A DNA stretch of 64,000 bases from an uncultured Bacteroidales bacterium (GCA_949297125.1 CASFRS010000005.1:48748-112747); one strand, 5' to 3'; shown: positions 8,886 to 18,524, counted from the first letter of the stretch. Numbers and translations are program-made. The notes: generated by a model from the sequence alone, not told the origin.

Positions 8886-9449
8886 TTGAAAAATATAGTT
8901 GTATTCGCCTCAGGTAACGGTTCAAATTTTGAATCGATAGCAGCTGCATGTAAAAGCGGTGAAATAGATGCCGAAGTAAAACTCCTCGTATGCGATAAAA
9001 AAGGTGCGTTTGCAATAGAGAGGGCAAAAAAATACGGAATAGAAACACTCGTATTATCGCCGAAAGAATTTCTTTCAAAAGCAGACTATGAATCGGAAAT
9101 ATTGAGAAAACTCTCCCAAATAGATATAGATTTGATATGTCTTGCAGGGTATATGCGTGTAATAGGCGATACGCTTCTTGATCCGTATATTGGAAAAATA
9201 ATAAATACGCACCCTGCGCTTCTACCATCTTTCAAAGGTATGCATGCCATAGAACAGGCTATGGAGTATGGTGTAAAAATTTACGGAATAACAATACACT
9301 ATGTCGACAGTACACTCGACGGCGGAAAAATAATAGACCAGGCATCATTGTATTACGACGGTGATGATATAGATTACCTGAAAGAAGAACTGCTTAAAAT
9401 AGAGCATCCTTTATACATATCTGTGATAAAGAAGTTGCTCGGTAAATAG
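8886..9449 (+). CDS. purN: Phosphoribosylglycinamide formyltransferase (PurN)
   Basis: Transfers formyl from 10-formyltetrahydrofolate to GAR in purine synthesis. 187 residues, normal for PurN. N-terminal FASGNGSNFESI binds the phosphate; the catalytic Asn-His-Asp set appears as INTHPALLPSFKGMHA (about 105-120) and YVDSTLDGGKIIDQ (about 138-151); ICLAGYMRVIG precedes it. The start appears to be TTG at 8886; no upstream ATG fits. Likely co-transcribed with nadA, ended by the hairpin at 9576. Confidence 0.95.
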   Translation: MKNIVVFASGNGSNFESIAAACKSGEIDAEVKLLVCDKKGAFAIERAKKYGIETLVLSPKEFLSKADYESEILRKLSQIDIDLICLAGYMRVIGDTLLDPYIGKIINTHPALLPSFKGMHAIEQAMEYGVKIYGITIHYVDSTLDGGKIIDQASLYYDGDDIDYLKEELLKIEHPLYISVIKKLLGK

Positions 9450-9575
9450 TATTGCGCTTTATATATAAAGTTCCGATATAAAGGTTTTTATTATATGTGT
9501 ACTTCCTGTAAAAATAAGCAGGTTATGTAAACATAATTTGCGGCAATACGGGCATAAATAATTTGTTTAAAATAT

Positions 9576-9617
9576 AACATACTGTATATAAAGTATATAT
9601 GGTATGTTATTTTTTTG
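9576..9617 (+). terminator. Intrinsic terminator of nadA-purN
   Basis: A 15-bp stem (9576-9590 with 9594-9608, two G-T wobbles) around a three-base loop, followed by ATTTTTTTG. It is AT-rich but otherwise a textbook intrinsic terminator, 130 bases after purN. Confidence 0.8.
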
Positions 9618-10304
9618 AATAGTATTTTGAATATATAGCGTAACCGAAAAAAAAGGAGATATTCCAGTTTCCTAAAATATCTCCATAAAAACATCCCGAA
9701 TATCAAATAAAAAACTTACAGTTACAATGTGAAAAAACTTCACAGCTCATTTTCGGTTTCCAATTTGAATATTTCAGACTGCATGTTTGAAAAATTGAAA
9801 AATCAAAAATCACATGAAAACAAATAATACAGTATCATTTGTAAATGACAATATCGATTTTCAGTGAACTGACAGTGTAACAATGTTACAGTCTTTTCAG
9901 ATTTTCCTAAATTCAATTTTTACTGGACGATGCACTCATCAGGATGTTTTTTTGAAAATCATGTTTTATCATAGTAATGATTTTCAGTTTTAAAAATACG
10001 TAAATACTGTTTGTCCAGTATACTGCCCTATAAATACAATATCAATTCATAACACATATAAAAAAACAAGGTTCAAGGTTTATTACACAGCAGTATACAT
10101 AAAAAGCAAACTATTATATATAGAGGAATAACATACCATATTTCCAACACCTGTTATTGTTTTTATATTAAAAATTTTCAGTATTCAAATATTATACTCT
10201 TAGTAAGTCATCCTTTATGTTATAATAGAGGGAAAAACTCAGGTAATTATAACACTGTGCCTGTAAAATTCCGGTATGGTCTGTTTTCTTTAGACGTGTA
10301 GTAT
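9618..10304. other. AT-rich gene desert
   Basis: About 690 bases of strongly AT-rich sequence between two terminators. The only open frames are short and have no coding-like composition (for instance 71 codons at 9491-9706, minus). I see no tRNA, tmRNA, SRP or other known RNA, and no repeat family. Confidence 0.6.
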
Positions 10305-10346
10305 ATAAAAAGGGTGCGTCAAAAATATATTGCGCACCCTTTTTTA
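10305..10346. terminator. Bidirectional intrinsic terminator
   Basis: AAAAAGGGTGCG (10307-10318) pairs with CGCACCCTTTTT (10333-10344); flanked by A-run on one side and T-run on the other, so it can act in both directions. On the minus strand it ends the deacetylase-sigma factor transcript. Confidence 0.8.
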
Positions 10347-10449
10347 TTGTTTTCTTTTTCTTTACCGTTCCATACCTTTTTACATGATCAGGTATGCAAG
10401 CCTGTTTGCCTTGTTTATTTATAAGGCACCAGTCCGGTTTTTTTCTATT

Positions 10450-10950
10450 TTACTCTTCCAGTACTTTTTTAAGTTTGAGTTTTGCGTAGTGTATCCTGCT
10501 TTTTACGGTACCTATTGGCAGATTCATGAATTTCGCTATTTCAAAGTATTTGTATCCCGATATGAACATCAGCAGCGGAACTTTGTGGGCTTCCGGAAAA
10601 TTTTGAAGGGCAAGGGATATATCGTCCAGAGTGTATATATAGGAACTGTCTTCAATAATATAGTCGGGCAGGTAAAAAGGAATATCGGAATCCTTGTACT
10701 CCGGCAGGATTATGTTTCTCGCGGCCTGCCTGTATCTGTTTATGAAGATATTCCGCATTATTGTAAATACCCATCCCGTGAAGTTCGATTTGTCGGTATA
10801 TTTTTTCCTGCTGTCCAGAACTTTCAGAACCGTATCCTGGAAAAGTTCCATGGCCTCCTCTTTACTGTTTGTAAGAGAAAAGGCGAAACCGAACATGTTA
10901 TCCTTTATGTCCAGCAGTTTACTATCCAGAACGTTGTCCTTTTCATTCAT
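10450..10950 (-). CDS. ECF-type RNA polymerase sigma factor
   Basis: 166 residues with the two sigma-70 domains only: region 2 at about 10-80 (NMFGFAFSLTNSKEEAMELFQDTVLKVL, then FTGWVFTIMRNIFINRYR for -10 recognition) and region 4 at about 110-160 (LALQNFPEAHKVPLLMFISGYKYFEIAKFMNLPIGTVKSRIHYAK, a helix-turn-helix). That is the ECF architecture. No anti-sigma factor gene follows; 230 bases of non-coding sequence lead to terminator 10305-10346. It lies 27 bases after a polysaccharide deacetylase gene and probably shares its transcript, which hints at an envelope response, but the target genes are unknown. Confidence 0.92.
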   Translation of the reverse strand: MNEKDNVLDSKLLDIKDNMFGFAFSLTNSKEEAMELFQDTVLKVLDSRKKYTDKSNFTGWVFTIMRNIFINRYRQAARNIILPEYKDSDIPFYLPDYIIEDSSYIYTLDDISLALQNFPEAHKVPLLMFISGYKYFEIAKFMNLPIGTVKSRIHYAKLKLKKVLEE

Positions 10951-10977
10951 GGCAACTCCCGAACTATATGTTTTCCG

Positions 10978-11616
10978 TCAATGGTTTATGCAGTTGAAAG
11001 GAAGGGGTTTTATGCGGTATCCGTTTTCAATGAGCCACTCTATAGCCTTTGGCAGGGCATACCTTAGATTTTTTTGTGCTTTCAGAGAGTCGTGGAATAC
11101 AATTACCGAACCGTTGCGCGTATATTTCTTTACGTTTTCCAGTACCTGTTCGGGTTTCATTTTTTTGCTGTAATCTCGTGTAACCACATCCCACATTATA
11201 ATGTGGTAACCCTGTTTTCTGAGCGCAAGGGTCTGTTTGAAGAGCATATGCCCGTGAGGCGGCCTGAAGAGCGTACTGTTTATAAGGGTATCTGCCCCTT
11301 CTACGTTCTTCAGATAATTTTCGGTAGTATTGTGTATACCCTGAATATGGTTCATGGTATGGTTTCCGGTAAGGTGTCCCCTCGAAATGATTTCGTTGTA
11401 AAGATCCTTGTAACGGGCTACATTGTCTCCTACGCAAAAGAAAGCGGCCTTTACCCTGTATTGGTCCAGAACGTTAAGGACCCACGGGGTAACCTCCGGA
11501 ATAGGCCCGTCGTCGAAAGTCAGATAAACGGTCTTCTCCCTGCGCGGAATCCTCCAGATAGTTTCCGGATACAACATTCTGTAAATATATGGAGGCTGCT
11601 CTATAATCATCGCCAA
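10978..11616 (-). CDS. Polysaccharide deacetylase (NodB domain, CE4)
   Basis: 212 residues, a minimal NodB fold. Motif 1 TFDDGP (residues 30-35, catalytic base and metal Asp), motif 2 HTMNH near 84 (metal His pair), motif 3 RPPHG near 117, motif 4 WDV around 140, motif 5 VFHDS near 174: all five CE4 motifs are intact. No signal peptide is evident (MAMIIEQPPYIYRMLYPE), so it is cytoplasmic or relies on an unseen longer start. Substrate could be peptidoglycan GlcNAc/MurNAc or another acetylated sugar. Followed by the ECF sigma factor gene. Confidence 0.9.
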   Translation of the reverse strand: MAMIIEQPPYIYRMLYPETIWRIPRREKTVYLTFDDGPIPEVTPWVLNVLDQYRVKAAFFCVGDNVARYKDLYNEIISRGHLTGNHTMNHIQGIHNTTENYLKNVEGADTLINSTLFRPPHGHMLFKQTLALRKQGYHIIMWDVVTRDYSKKMKPEQVLENVKKYTRNGSVIVFHDSLKAQKNLRYALPKAIEWLIENGYRIKPLPFNCINH

Positions 11617-11640
11617 TGTGAACTTTCAACATATAGACGC

Positions 11641-11680
11641 AAAAAAATATCCGCATGCTGCATACATGCGGATATTTTTT
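11641..11680 (-). terminator. Bidirectional intrinsic terminator after the DUF2723 gene
   Basis: AAATATCCGCATG (11645-11657) pairs with CATGCGGATATTT (11665-11677), with A-run and T-run flanks. It lies between the end of the DUF2723 gene and the start of the deacetylase gene, both on the minus strand. Confidence 0.82.
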
Positions 11681-11707
11681 CCGGTATTTTTACGGGGTAG
11701 CCTTAAA

Positions 11708-14700
11708 TTACCCTTCATTCGTGCTATTTTCCTCAAAAATATCGTACCCCATATTGCTGAGGGTTCTGATATATTTTTCGGCCGTTTCGGTTTCACCCTC
11801 CTGAACCATGAAGTAAACTGCGGTTTTCAGGGTATATTCGTGCTTCAACAGGTCGCTGCTTACAGAATTCAGCTGGCTTGGGGTAAGCGTAGAGTACCAT
11901 ACTACGTATTCCAGAGAATTGTCGGCAATCTCCTTCATAAGTTCCAATCCTTTCTCCTTTTCGCCGAGACTGTAATACATGTAGGCCACCTGTGTGGAGA
12001 GGTAATCGTGCCTTACGGCCGTCGACGGAATCTTCTCCATCATGTAGTCTATTACTTTCAGTGCCCTTTCGCTGTCGTTTTCGTTTATAAGGGCATCGGC
12101 AAGGTCGATGAACATCATTCTCAACGTATAGCTCATGCGCCGTATGTTCTCGTCGAGGTAAATATCGGGATTATCAATACCTCCGAAGCGGAACTTGTTC
12201 ATCATGTTATCGTACATCTTGTCTATGTCCACCATTATTTCTTCCTTGTTGTTTGCCTTTACCGGAAGAATCCTGTTGGCCATTCCCACCGAAACGAAAT
12301 AGTCGTCGAGGTTCACGTACATGTCCGGCGAAACTGTGGCGGCATAATATACCGGACGTTTCCATCCGTCTTTGGCTATGGAGTTGAGTATGCTCAAGAC
12401 GGCTATTTCATTGAGCATAAGCCCGTTCTTGTCCGAAAGGTCTATAACCATCTGCTTTACGGCCCTGTCCTTCAGGTTTCGAGGAATGCAGCCGGCAGCT
12501 GCGGCCGAATCCACATCGATATGCAGCTTGTGCGAGGGGATGATATCTATCCGTCCATCGTAATTGCTCAGCCTCTTGGTCCAGTCCTCTTCCGACATGA
12601 GGAATTGCAGGGCGGCATCGAGCGAAAGCGACGAATCGCCCCCGAGCAGGTCTATTATATATGCAAAAACGAGTCTGTTGTTTCCGTAGCGGCTCTCTTC
12701 CATATTTATCGGTAGCGGGGACGATTCATAAGCCTGGCTCATCATCTGTCCCACATACCAGTCGGTTTGCAGGTAACTCAGGTTGCACACCCTTACGTCC
12801 GTCCTGAACCCTTCCGTCTCCTGTGCGTACCACAGCGGGAAAGTCTCGTTGTCGCCGTTGGTGAAGATAATGCCGTCTTCCTCGACGCACGAAAGGTAGT
12901 TCATGCCGAAGTCGCGGGCGGCATAACGCCCCGACCTGTCGTGGTCGTCCCAAGTCTGGCTTACCATCTGCGCAGGTACGCACAGGCATATAACGGCGGC
13001 AAGCGCCGCACCTGCGGCAGGTCTCTTTTCAAACACCTTTTTCTGCAGCAGTTTCGATATGGCGGCCACGCCCAGACCTATCCAAATGGCAAAGGCGTAG
13101 AAAGAGCCTGCATAGGCGTAATCCCTCTCTCTCGGCTGGTACGGGGTCTGGTTAAGGTATATGACAATGGCAAGACCCGTCATGAAGAACAGGAAAAACG
13201 TTATCCAGAATCCCTCTATCCCTTTTTGCCCAGAATAAGCCTGGTAGAAAAGGCCTATAAGTCCGAGAATAAGAGGCATCATGTAAAACACGTTATGCCC
13301 CTTGTTGTCTTTAAGGTCGGAGGGAAGCAGGGTCTGGTCGCCGGCAATATGCTTGTCTATGAAATTGAAACCGCTTATCCAGTTTCCTTTCGATACTTCG
13401 CCGTGTCCCTGAATATCGTTCTGTCGCCCGGCAAAGTTCCACATGAAATACCTCCAGTACATGTAATTGACCTGATAGTTCAGGAAGAATTTAAGATTCT
13501 CCATAAACGTAGGCTTGACAACGGTCTTATACCCCGCAGGGGTTTTGACCTGCACAGGCTTCCCCTTGAAACCGCTCCACTCCTTGTATGCCGCCACGTG
13601 TTGCGGGTTGTTGCTGTACATCCTGGTAAAGAGCATGTTCAGTTCGGGGTTGTATACATAGTCGCGCTTGTGGTCCTTTACCACATACCTGTCCGGTTGG
13701 GACGGGTCGGTTTTGATAACCCTGCCCCACAGGGGACGCCCCTCTTTAGACAAGGCATTCCCATCATCGTCGCGGGCCACGTCCGACACGAACGTATAGC
13801 CGTAGAAGAGCGGCCTTTCGCCGTACTGTTCGCGGTTAAGATAGCCAGAAAGCGCAAATACGTCTTCAGGCGAGTTCTGGTCCATGGGGGTATTGGCCGT
13901 AGAGCGGATAATGATGAGCGCGTACGACGAATAACCTATAAACACAACCAGGATGCACGTCAGTACGGTATTGACGAGCGTAATGTTCAGATTCTTCCTG
14001 TAGAATATGTAAAGGGCGAACACCGCGGCGACGAGGGCCGATATGTAGGGGTTGTCGCTTACGAACGGAATACCCACCATGATTATGCTTACGAGAAACG
14101 AGAGTCTTATGCGCAGAATATCCTTCTGTACGAATGTTTCGTAGATTCCCCACCCGATGCAGAGAATGACGAGGAAGAAGTAGACAATCGCCCCGGTGTT
14201 GTACGGCGCCCCGAATACGTTTACGAACAGCAGTTCGGCCCAACCGGCAACCTTTACGAAACCCGGAACAAGTCCGTAAAGGATGAAAGCGATAATCAAA
14301 AACGATACGAGCACGGCCAGAAGCGACCCTTTGGCCGTGGGATTCTTGAACTTCCTGTAATAATATACAAGCACTATTGCCGGGATGCAGAGCAGGTTCA
14401 GCAGGTGTACCGCAACCGACACGCCTATTATGTACGCTATCAGGACTATATACTTATAGGCATGGGGCTCGTCGGCGCGTTTCTCCCATTTAAGTATCAG
14501 CCAGAAAACAAGGGCTGTACAGAACGAAGAGTATGCGTAAACCTCACCCTCTACGGCGGAGAACCAGAAAGTGTCGCTGAAAGCGTAGGCCAGCGAACCT
14601 ACAAGGCCGCACCCGAGGACCGTAATCATTGTCGCCGTCGACATCTCCCCCTCCTTGTCGCCGTTGCCGGCAATCTTTCTTGCAAGGCAGGTGATAGTCC

Positions 14701-14983
14701 AGAACAGCAGCATTATGGTGGCCGCACTCAGCAGCCCCGACATGAAGTTGACGCACCATGCCACCTGCGTCGGGTCCGAGGCGAAGTTGGCGAAGAAGCG
14801 CGCCGTAATCATGAAGATAGGGTTTCCGGGGGGGTGTCCCACTTCCAGTTTATAAGCCGAAGATATGAACTCGCCGCAGTCCCAGAAACTTGCGGTAGGT
14901 TCGAGGGTAAGGGTGTAGACGACGGCCGAAACAAGGAATACCGTCCACCCGAGGATGTTGTTTAGTTTTTCGTAACGTATCAT
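11708..14983 (-). CDS. DUF2723 membrane glycosyltransferase (putative protein O-mannosyltransferase)
   Basis: 1091 residues. The N-terminus matches DUF2723: a first membrane segment, then TLEPTASFWDCGEFISSAYKLEVGHPPGNP, with the acidic pair (D/E in WDCGE) and HPPGNP loop expected of GT-C enzymes. About 12 or more hydrophobic segments extend to residue 670 (NQTPYQPRERDYAYAGSFYAFAIW is a conserved loop). The remainder is soluble, with helical repeat-like stretches near the end (ALKVIDYMMEKIP, EKGLELMKEIAD) resembling TPR. The human relative TMEM260 is a protein O-mannosyltransferase, and Bacteroidota carry general O-glycosylation of exported proteins, so transfer of a sugar to secreted proteins is a reasonable inference. 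It follows miaB by 81 bases. Confidence 0.85.
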   Translation of the reverse strand: MIRYEKLNNILGWTVFLVSAVVYTLTLEPTASFWDCGEFISSAYKLEVGHPPGNPIFMITARFFANFASDPTQVAWCVNFMSGLLSAATIMLLFWTITCLARKIAGNGDKEGEMSTATMITVLGCGLVGSLAYAFSDTFWFSAVEGEVYAYSSFCTALVFWLILKWEKRADEPHAYKYIVLIAYIIGVSVAVHLLNLLCIPAIVLVYYYRKFKNPTAKGSLLAVLVSFLIIAFILYGLVPGFVKVAGWAELLFVNVFGAPYNTGAIVYFFLVILCIGWGIYETFVQKDILRIRLSFLVSIIMVGIPFVSDNPYISALVAAVFALYIFYRKNLNITLVNTVLTCILVVFIGYSSYALIIIRSTANTPMDQNSPEDVFALSGYLNREQYGERPLFYGYTFVSDVARDDDGNALSKEGRPLWGRVIKTDPSQPDRYVVKDHKRDYVYNPELNMLFTRMYSNNPQHVAAYKEWSGFKGKPVQVKTPAGYKTVVKPTFMENLKFFLNYQVNYMYWRYFMWNFAGRQNDIQGHGEVSKGNWISGFNFIDKHIAGDQTLLPSDLKDNKGHNVFYMMPLILGLIGLFYQAYSGQKGIEGFWITFFLFFMTGLAIVIYLNQTPYQPRERDYAYAGSFYAFAIWIGLGVAAISKLLQKKVFEKRPAAGAALAAVICLCVPAQMVSQTWDDHDRSGRYAARDFGMNYLSCVEEDGIIFTNGDNETFPLWYAQETEGFRTDVRVCNLSYLQTDWYVGQMMSQAYESSPLPINMEESRYGNNRLVFAYIIDLLGGDSSLSLDAALQFLMSEEDWTKRLSNYDGRIDIIPSHKLHIDVDSAAAAGCIPRNLKDRAVKQMVIDLSDKNGLMLNEIAVLSILNSIAKDGWKRPVYYAATVSPDMYVNLDDYFVSVGMANRILPVKANNKEEIMVDIDKMYDNMMNKFRFGGIDNPDIYLDENIRRMSYTLRMMFIDLADALINENDSERALKVIDYMMEKIPSTAVRHDYLSTQVAYMYYSLGEKEKGLELMKEIADNSLEYVVWYSTLTPSQLNSVSSDLLKHEYTLKTAVYFMVQEGETETAEKYIRTLSNMGYDIFEENSTNEG

Positions 14984-15064
14984 ATATTATGTGAGTAGCA
15001 TATGGCAAACATGCAAAAAACGCTCTGTCAGGGTGCGAAGATAATAAAAACGCTTCAAACCCCG

Positions 15065-16423
15065 TTATTCGGCCGGGACCCCTATAAGCGTAGCCGAAGT
15101 AACATCCGTAATCCTCACCCTTGCCAGGTCGCCTATTTTATATCCGTTCCTGTCGAAAACCGCGGTTTTGTTCTGTTCCGTCCGTCCGCAAAGTTTGTCG
15201 GTGGAACGTTTTGAAACCCCTTCCACAAGCACCTCCACAACCTTGCCGATGTCGCGGCGGTTGCTTTCAAGCGAAAGTTCGTTCTGCAGTTCAATCATCC
15301 GCTGGAGCCTGTCGATCTTCACCTCTTCCGGAATATCGTCCGGAAGGTGCTTCGATGCGTAAGTTCCCGGCCGCTCAGAGTATTTGAACATGAAAGACGA
15401 ATCGAAACCGACGCTCCGCATCAGCGACAGCGTTTCACTGAAATCCTCTTCGCTTTCCGAATGGAAGCCGCAGAACAAATCGGTTGAGATGCCGCACCCG
15501 GGGATAATCCTCCTTATGGCCTCTATTCTCTCCAGATACCAGCTGCGGGTGTACTTGCGGTTCATGAGGGCCAGTATCCTGTCCGAACCCGACTGGACCG
15601 GCAGATGAATGTGGTTGCAGATATTCTTCCTGCCGGCAATGACCCTCAGCGTGCGGTCGCTCATATCCTTCGGGTGCGAGGTGGTAAAGCGGATACGCAT
15701 CCCTTCCCCTGCCCTGTCCGATACCATTTCCAGCAGTTCGGGAAAATTCGTTACCGTACCGTCCTCACCGTAAAAGCGGTAAGAATTGACGTTCTGTCCA
15801 AGCAGCGTAACCTCCCTGTACCCCTTTGAGGCAAGGTCGTCCAGTTCGGCCAGTATGCTTTGCGGCGAGCGGCTTCTTTCACGCCCTCTCGTATACGGTA
15901 CAATGCAGTACGAGCAGAAATTGTTGCACCCCCTCATTATGGAGATGAACCCCGATATGCTTTTCCCTATGCGGCGCGGGATAATATCCTTGTATGTTTC
16001 GGTTGAGGAGAGTTCTATGTTCACTCCTTTCTCCCCGCATTCGGCAGCCCCTACCAGATTCGGCAGGTCGCAGTACGAATCGGGCCCTGCCACGATATCC
16101 ACGCCGTATTCGGTAACGAGTTTCTCTTTTACCCTCTCGGCCATGCACCCGAGAACCCCCACAATCAGTTTCGGGTTCTTTTTTTTCAGCGTATTGAAAA
16201 ATTGCAGTCTTGAAACGACCCTCTTCTCGGCATTATCCCTGATGGAGCAGGTATTGATAAAAACGGCGTCGGCCAGGTCGGGCGAATCGCACGGCGCATA
16301 ACCGCAGTTGTCCAGGACGGCAGCGACTACTTCGCTGTCGGCCACGTTCATCTGGCATCCGTACGTCTCCATGAAAAACCTTTTGGCTGGAGTTGCAGTA
16401 TCGTTATTACCTTCAAAACTCAT
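15065..16423 (-). CDS. miaB: tRNA-2-methylthio-N6-dimethylallyladenosine synthase MiaB
   Basis: Radical SAM methylthiotransferase acting on A37 of UNN-decoding tRNAs. 452 residues. The N-terminal UPF0004 domain shows three cluster cysteines in TYGCQMNVADSE, FINTCSIRDNAEK and GVLGCMAER; the radical SAM motif is CNNFCSYCIVPYTRGRERSR near 165-184; HLPVQSGSDRIL and GFHSESEEDF are conserved barrel segments; a C-terminal TRAM domain (VEVLVEGVSKRSTDKLCGRT onward) binds tRNA. The RGRERSRSP continuation is diagnostic of MiaB rather than RimO or MtaB. Confidence 0.95.
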   Translation of the reverse strand: MSFEGNNDTATPAKRFFMETYGCQMNVADSEVVAAVLDNCGYAPCDSPDLADAVFINTCSIRDNAEKRVVSRLQFFNTLKKKNPKLIVGVLGCMAERVKEKLVTEYGVDIVAGPDSYCDLPNLVGAAECGEKGVNIELSSTETYKDIIPRRIGKSISGFISIMRGCNNFCSYCIVPYTRGRERSRSPQSILAELDDLASKGYREVTLLGQNVNSYRFYGEDGTVTNFPELLEMVSDRAGEGMRIRFTTSHPKDMSDRTLRVIAGRKNICNHIHLPVQSGSDRILALMNRKYTRSWYLERIEAIRRIIPGCGISTDLFCGFHSESEEDFSETLSLMRSVGFDSSFMFKYSERPGTYASKHLPDDIPEEVKIDRLQRMIELQNELSLESNRRDIGKVVEVLVEGVSKRSTDKLCGRTEQNKTAVFDRNGYKIGDLARVRITDVTSATLIGVPAE

Positions 16424-16463
16424 TTTGTAGATTTATAAATGGGAACAATTCACCGATAATTTG

Positions 16464-16471
16464 TAATTTTG
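16464..16471 (+). promoter_or_regulatory. -7 element ahead of the small membrane protein gene
   Basis: TAATTTTG is a full match to TAnnTTTG. It overlaps a possible TTG start at 16469, arguing that translation begins further downstream. Confidence 0.5.
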
Positions 16472-16492
16472 CGCACAAAATTAAAAAAAGCG

Positions 16493-16882
16493 GTGGATTA
16501 TTTGTGGATTTACATACTTATAATTCTGATATTTGTTACCCGGGGTGTCATAAAATCGGCTGAAAGGCAGAGAAAAACAGATACGGGACACTCCAGGCGG
16601 GACACCGTCGGCGGGCCGCAGGCCGATACGGAATACATTTTCCCCTACAACATACCCGAAGAGAATAAGGCAGAGCGTGAAACCGTTGTCCTTCAGGCGG
16701 AATCGAACGCCAAAGGCAGCAAGGCGGAGACCAGTACGGCTGAAAGGAAAAGACGCCTTGTTTCCCGCATGGCCGATACCGCTCCCGAACAGGGCGGGGA
16801 TGCCGGTGCCGGGTATTTTGCCGATGCCGGGGAGGTGCGAAAGGGGATAATAGCTGCCGAAATATTGAACAGGAAATACTGA
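16493..16882 (+). CDS. Small single-pass membrane protein, unknown function
   Basis: 129 residues if translation begins at the GTG at 16493. A TTG at 16469 is in frame but lies inside a -7 promoter element. The N-terminus (VDYLWIYILIILIFVTRGV) is one membrane helix or signal anchor, followed by a low-complexity charged tail rich in Ala, Glu, Arg, Ser and Thr (residues about 35-120). No family recognised. It is divergent from miaB and 24 bases ahead of the CoA-transferase gene. Composition and promoter favour a real gene, but translation is not certain. Confidence 0.55.
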   Translation: MDYLWIYILIILIFVTRGVIKSAERQRKTDTGHSRRDTVGGPQADTEYIFPYNIPEENKAERETVVLQAESNAKGSKAETSTAERKRRLVSRMADTAPEQGGDAGAGYFADAGEVRKGIIAAEILNRKY

Positions 16883-16906
16883 TTACGATATAAAAACACA
16901 ACGGAA

Positions 16907-18403
16907 ATGGCATTTAGAATCATCACACCCGAAGAAGCCGCTTCGTATATAAACGACGGCGCGAAGATAGGTTTCGGCGGATTTACCGCATCGGGTACTC
17001 CCAAGGTGGTATCTTCGGCATTGGCCCAAAAGGCGGAAGCCGAACATGCTGCCGGCCGTCCTTTCAAAGTCTCCATATTCACGGGCGCATCATCGAGCGA
17101 CATGCTCGACGGAGTGCTGGCACGGGCGAAAGCCGTGAAGTTCCGTACCCCTTACCAGTCCAACAAATCGTTGCGCGAAGCTATCAATGCCAAGGAAATA
17201 TCGTATGTCGACATGCACCTTTCGCAGCTGGCGCAGAGCCTGAGGTACGGTTTCTTCGGCAAACTCGATTTTGCTATAGTAGAGGCCTCGAAAGTGTATG
17301 ACGACGGGCGTGTAGTTCCGTGTATGGGTGTAGGCATCGCTCCTACCGTATGCGACTTGGCCGACAAGGTGATAATAGAGCTGAACCACCATATACCGGA
17401 AGCCGTTGAAGGGTTTCACGACATATATCAGCCGGCCGATCCGCCGTACCGTCGCGAAATACCCGTCTATACGCCCAAGGACCGCATCGGTACTCCGTAC
17501 ATAAAAGTCGACCCCTCCAAGATAATAGGGATAGTTGAGAGCAATCTCCACGACGGCGTGGCGCACTTTACCGAGCCGGACGAAACAACGACCAGGATAG
17601 GGGCGAACGTGTGCGACTTCCTTGTGTCGCAGCTCAAGAAAGGATTGATACCCGAATCGTTCCTTCCCATACAGTCGGGCGTGGGCAACATAGCCAACGC
17701 CGTACTCGGGGGGCTGGGCAGCAACCCCGACATTCCCCCGTTCATGATGTACACCGAGGTCGTACAGGATTCGGTGGTTTCCCTTATGAAGAGCGGCAAG
17801 TGCGTATTTGCCAGCGGGTCGTCCCTTACGGTCAGCGACGAAGTAATGGACCAGATAATATCCGACGTGGATTTCTTCCGCGACAAAATAGTATTGCGCC
17901 CGCAGGAAATATCGAACAATCCCGAAGTTGTACGCCGTCTCGGGCTGATAACGATAAACACCGCAATCGAGGCCGACATATTCGGCAACGTAAACAGTAC
18001 CCACATAACCGGTACGAAGATGATGAACGGTATCGGGGGGTCGGGCGACTTTACGCGCAACGCATACCTCTCCATATTCACCTGTCCGTCCGAGGCCAAG
18101 GGAGGCAAGATAAGCGCAATAGTCCCCATGGTATCGCACGTGGACCACAGCGAGCATTCGGTGTCGGTTATAATAACCGAACAGGGAATAGCCGACCTGA
18201 GGGGAAAATCGCCGCGCGAAAAGGCCGAGGCCATAATAGAGAATTGCGCACACCCCTCTTACCGTCCCATGTTGAGGGAGTATCTGAAACTGGAGCGCGG
18301 CGGGCAGACCCCGCATTCGCTCGATGCATGTTTCGAGTTCCACAAGGCCCTGCTTGAAACAGGGGACATGCACAACTGCGATTTCTCCAAATACGCAAGA
18401 TAG
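16907..18403 (+). CDS. Acetyl-CoA hydrolase/transferase family protein (probable succinyl/propionyl-CoA:acetate CoA-transferase)
   Basis: 498 residues, full length for the Cat1/AarC-type class I CoA-transferases that move CoA between acetate and succinate or similar acids. N-terminal ITPEEAASYINDGAKIGFGGFTASGTPK is the substrate-binding start; the likely catalytic Glu is 284 in MMYTEVVQD; the GIGGSGDFTRNAYLSIF loop near 380 and TEQGIADLRGKSPREKA near 424 are family signatures. In fermentative Bacteroidota this step links succinate/propionate formation to acetate. True hydrolase activity cannot be excluded. The lrgAB pair follows after a strong hairpin. Confidence 0.88.
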   Translation: MAFRIITPEEAASYINDGAKIGFGGFTASGTPKVVSSALAQKAEAEHAAGRPFKVSIFTGASSSDMLDGVLARAKAVKFRTPYQSNKSLREAINAKEISYVDMHLSQLAQSLRYGFFGKLDFAIVEASKVYDDGRVVPCMGVGIAPTVCDLADKVIIELNHHIPEAVEGFHDIYQPADPPYRREIPVYTPKDRIGTPYIKVDPSKIIGIVESNLHDGVAHFTEPDETTTRIGANVCDFLVSQLKKGLIPESFLPIQSGVGNIANAVLGGLGSNPDIPPFMMYTEVVQDSVVSLMKSGKCVFASGSSLTVSDEVMDQIISDVDFFRDKIVLRPQEISNNPEVVRRLGLITINTAIEADIFGNVNSTHITGTKMMNGIGGSGDFTRNAYLSIFTCPSEAKGGKISAIVPMVSHVDHSEHSVSVIITEQGIADLRGKSPREKAEAIIENCAHPSYRPMLREYLKLERGGQTPHSLDACFEFHKALLETGDMHNCDFSKYAR

Positions 18404-18432
18404 CGGCGGTGCAACGGCCGCATGCACGGAAA

Positions 18433-18477
18433 CGAGACCGGTATCGGGACGAAACGCTTCTCCCGATACCGGTCTTG
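18433..18477 (+). terminator. Strong stem-loop after the CoA-transferase gene
   Basis: GACCGGTATCGGGA (18436-18449) pairs perfectly with 18461-18474, extended by further pairs outward. No T-run follows, but the stem is long and GC-rich and separates two transcription units. Confidence 0.6.
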
Positions 18478-18524
18478 AATATGAAAAAAACAACTTGTTT
18501 TAAAACTATAAAAACAGAAACCGT

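Noticed and set aside
9491..9706. 71-codon minus-strand frame in the AT-rich desert
   Set aside because: Composed of AT-rich codons (Phe, Ile, Tyr, Leu), overlaps the purN terminator hairpin, no family.
12767..14965. 732-codon plus-strand frame inside the DUF2723 gene
   Set aside because: Antisense shadow of a strongly supported membrane protein; composition is not protein-like.
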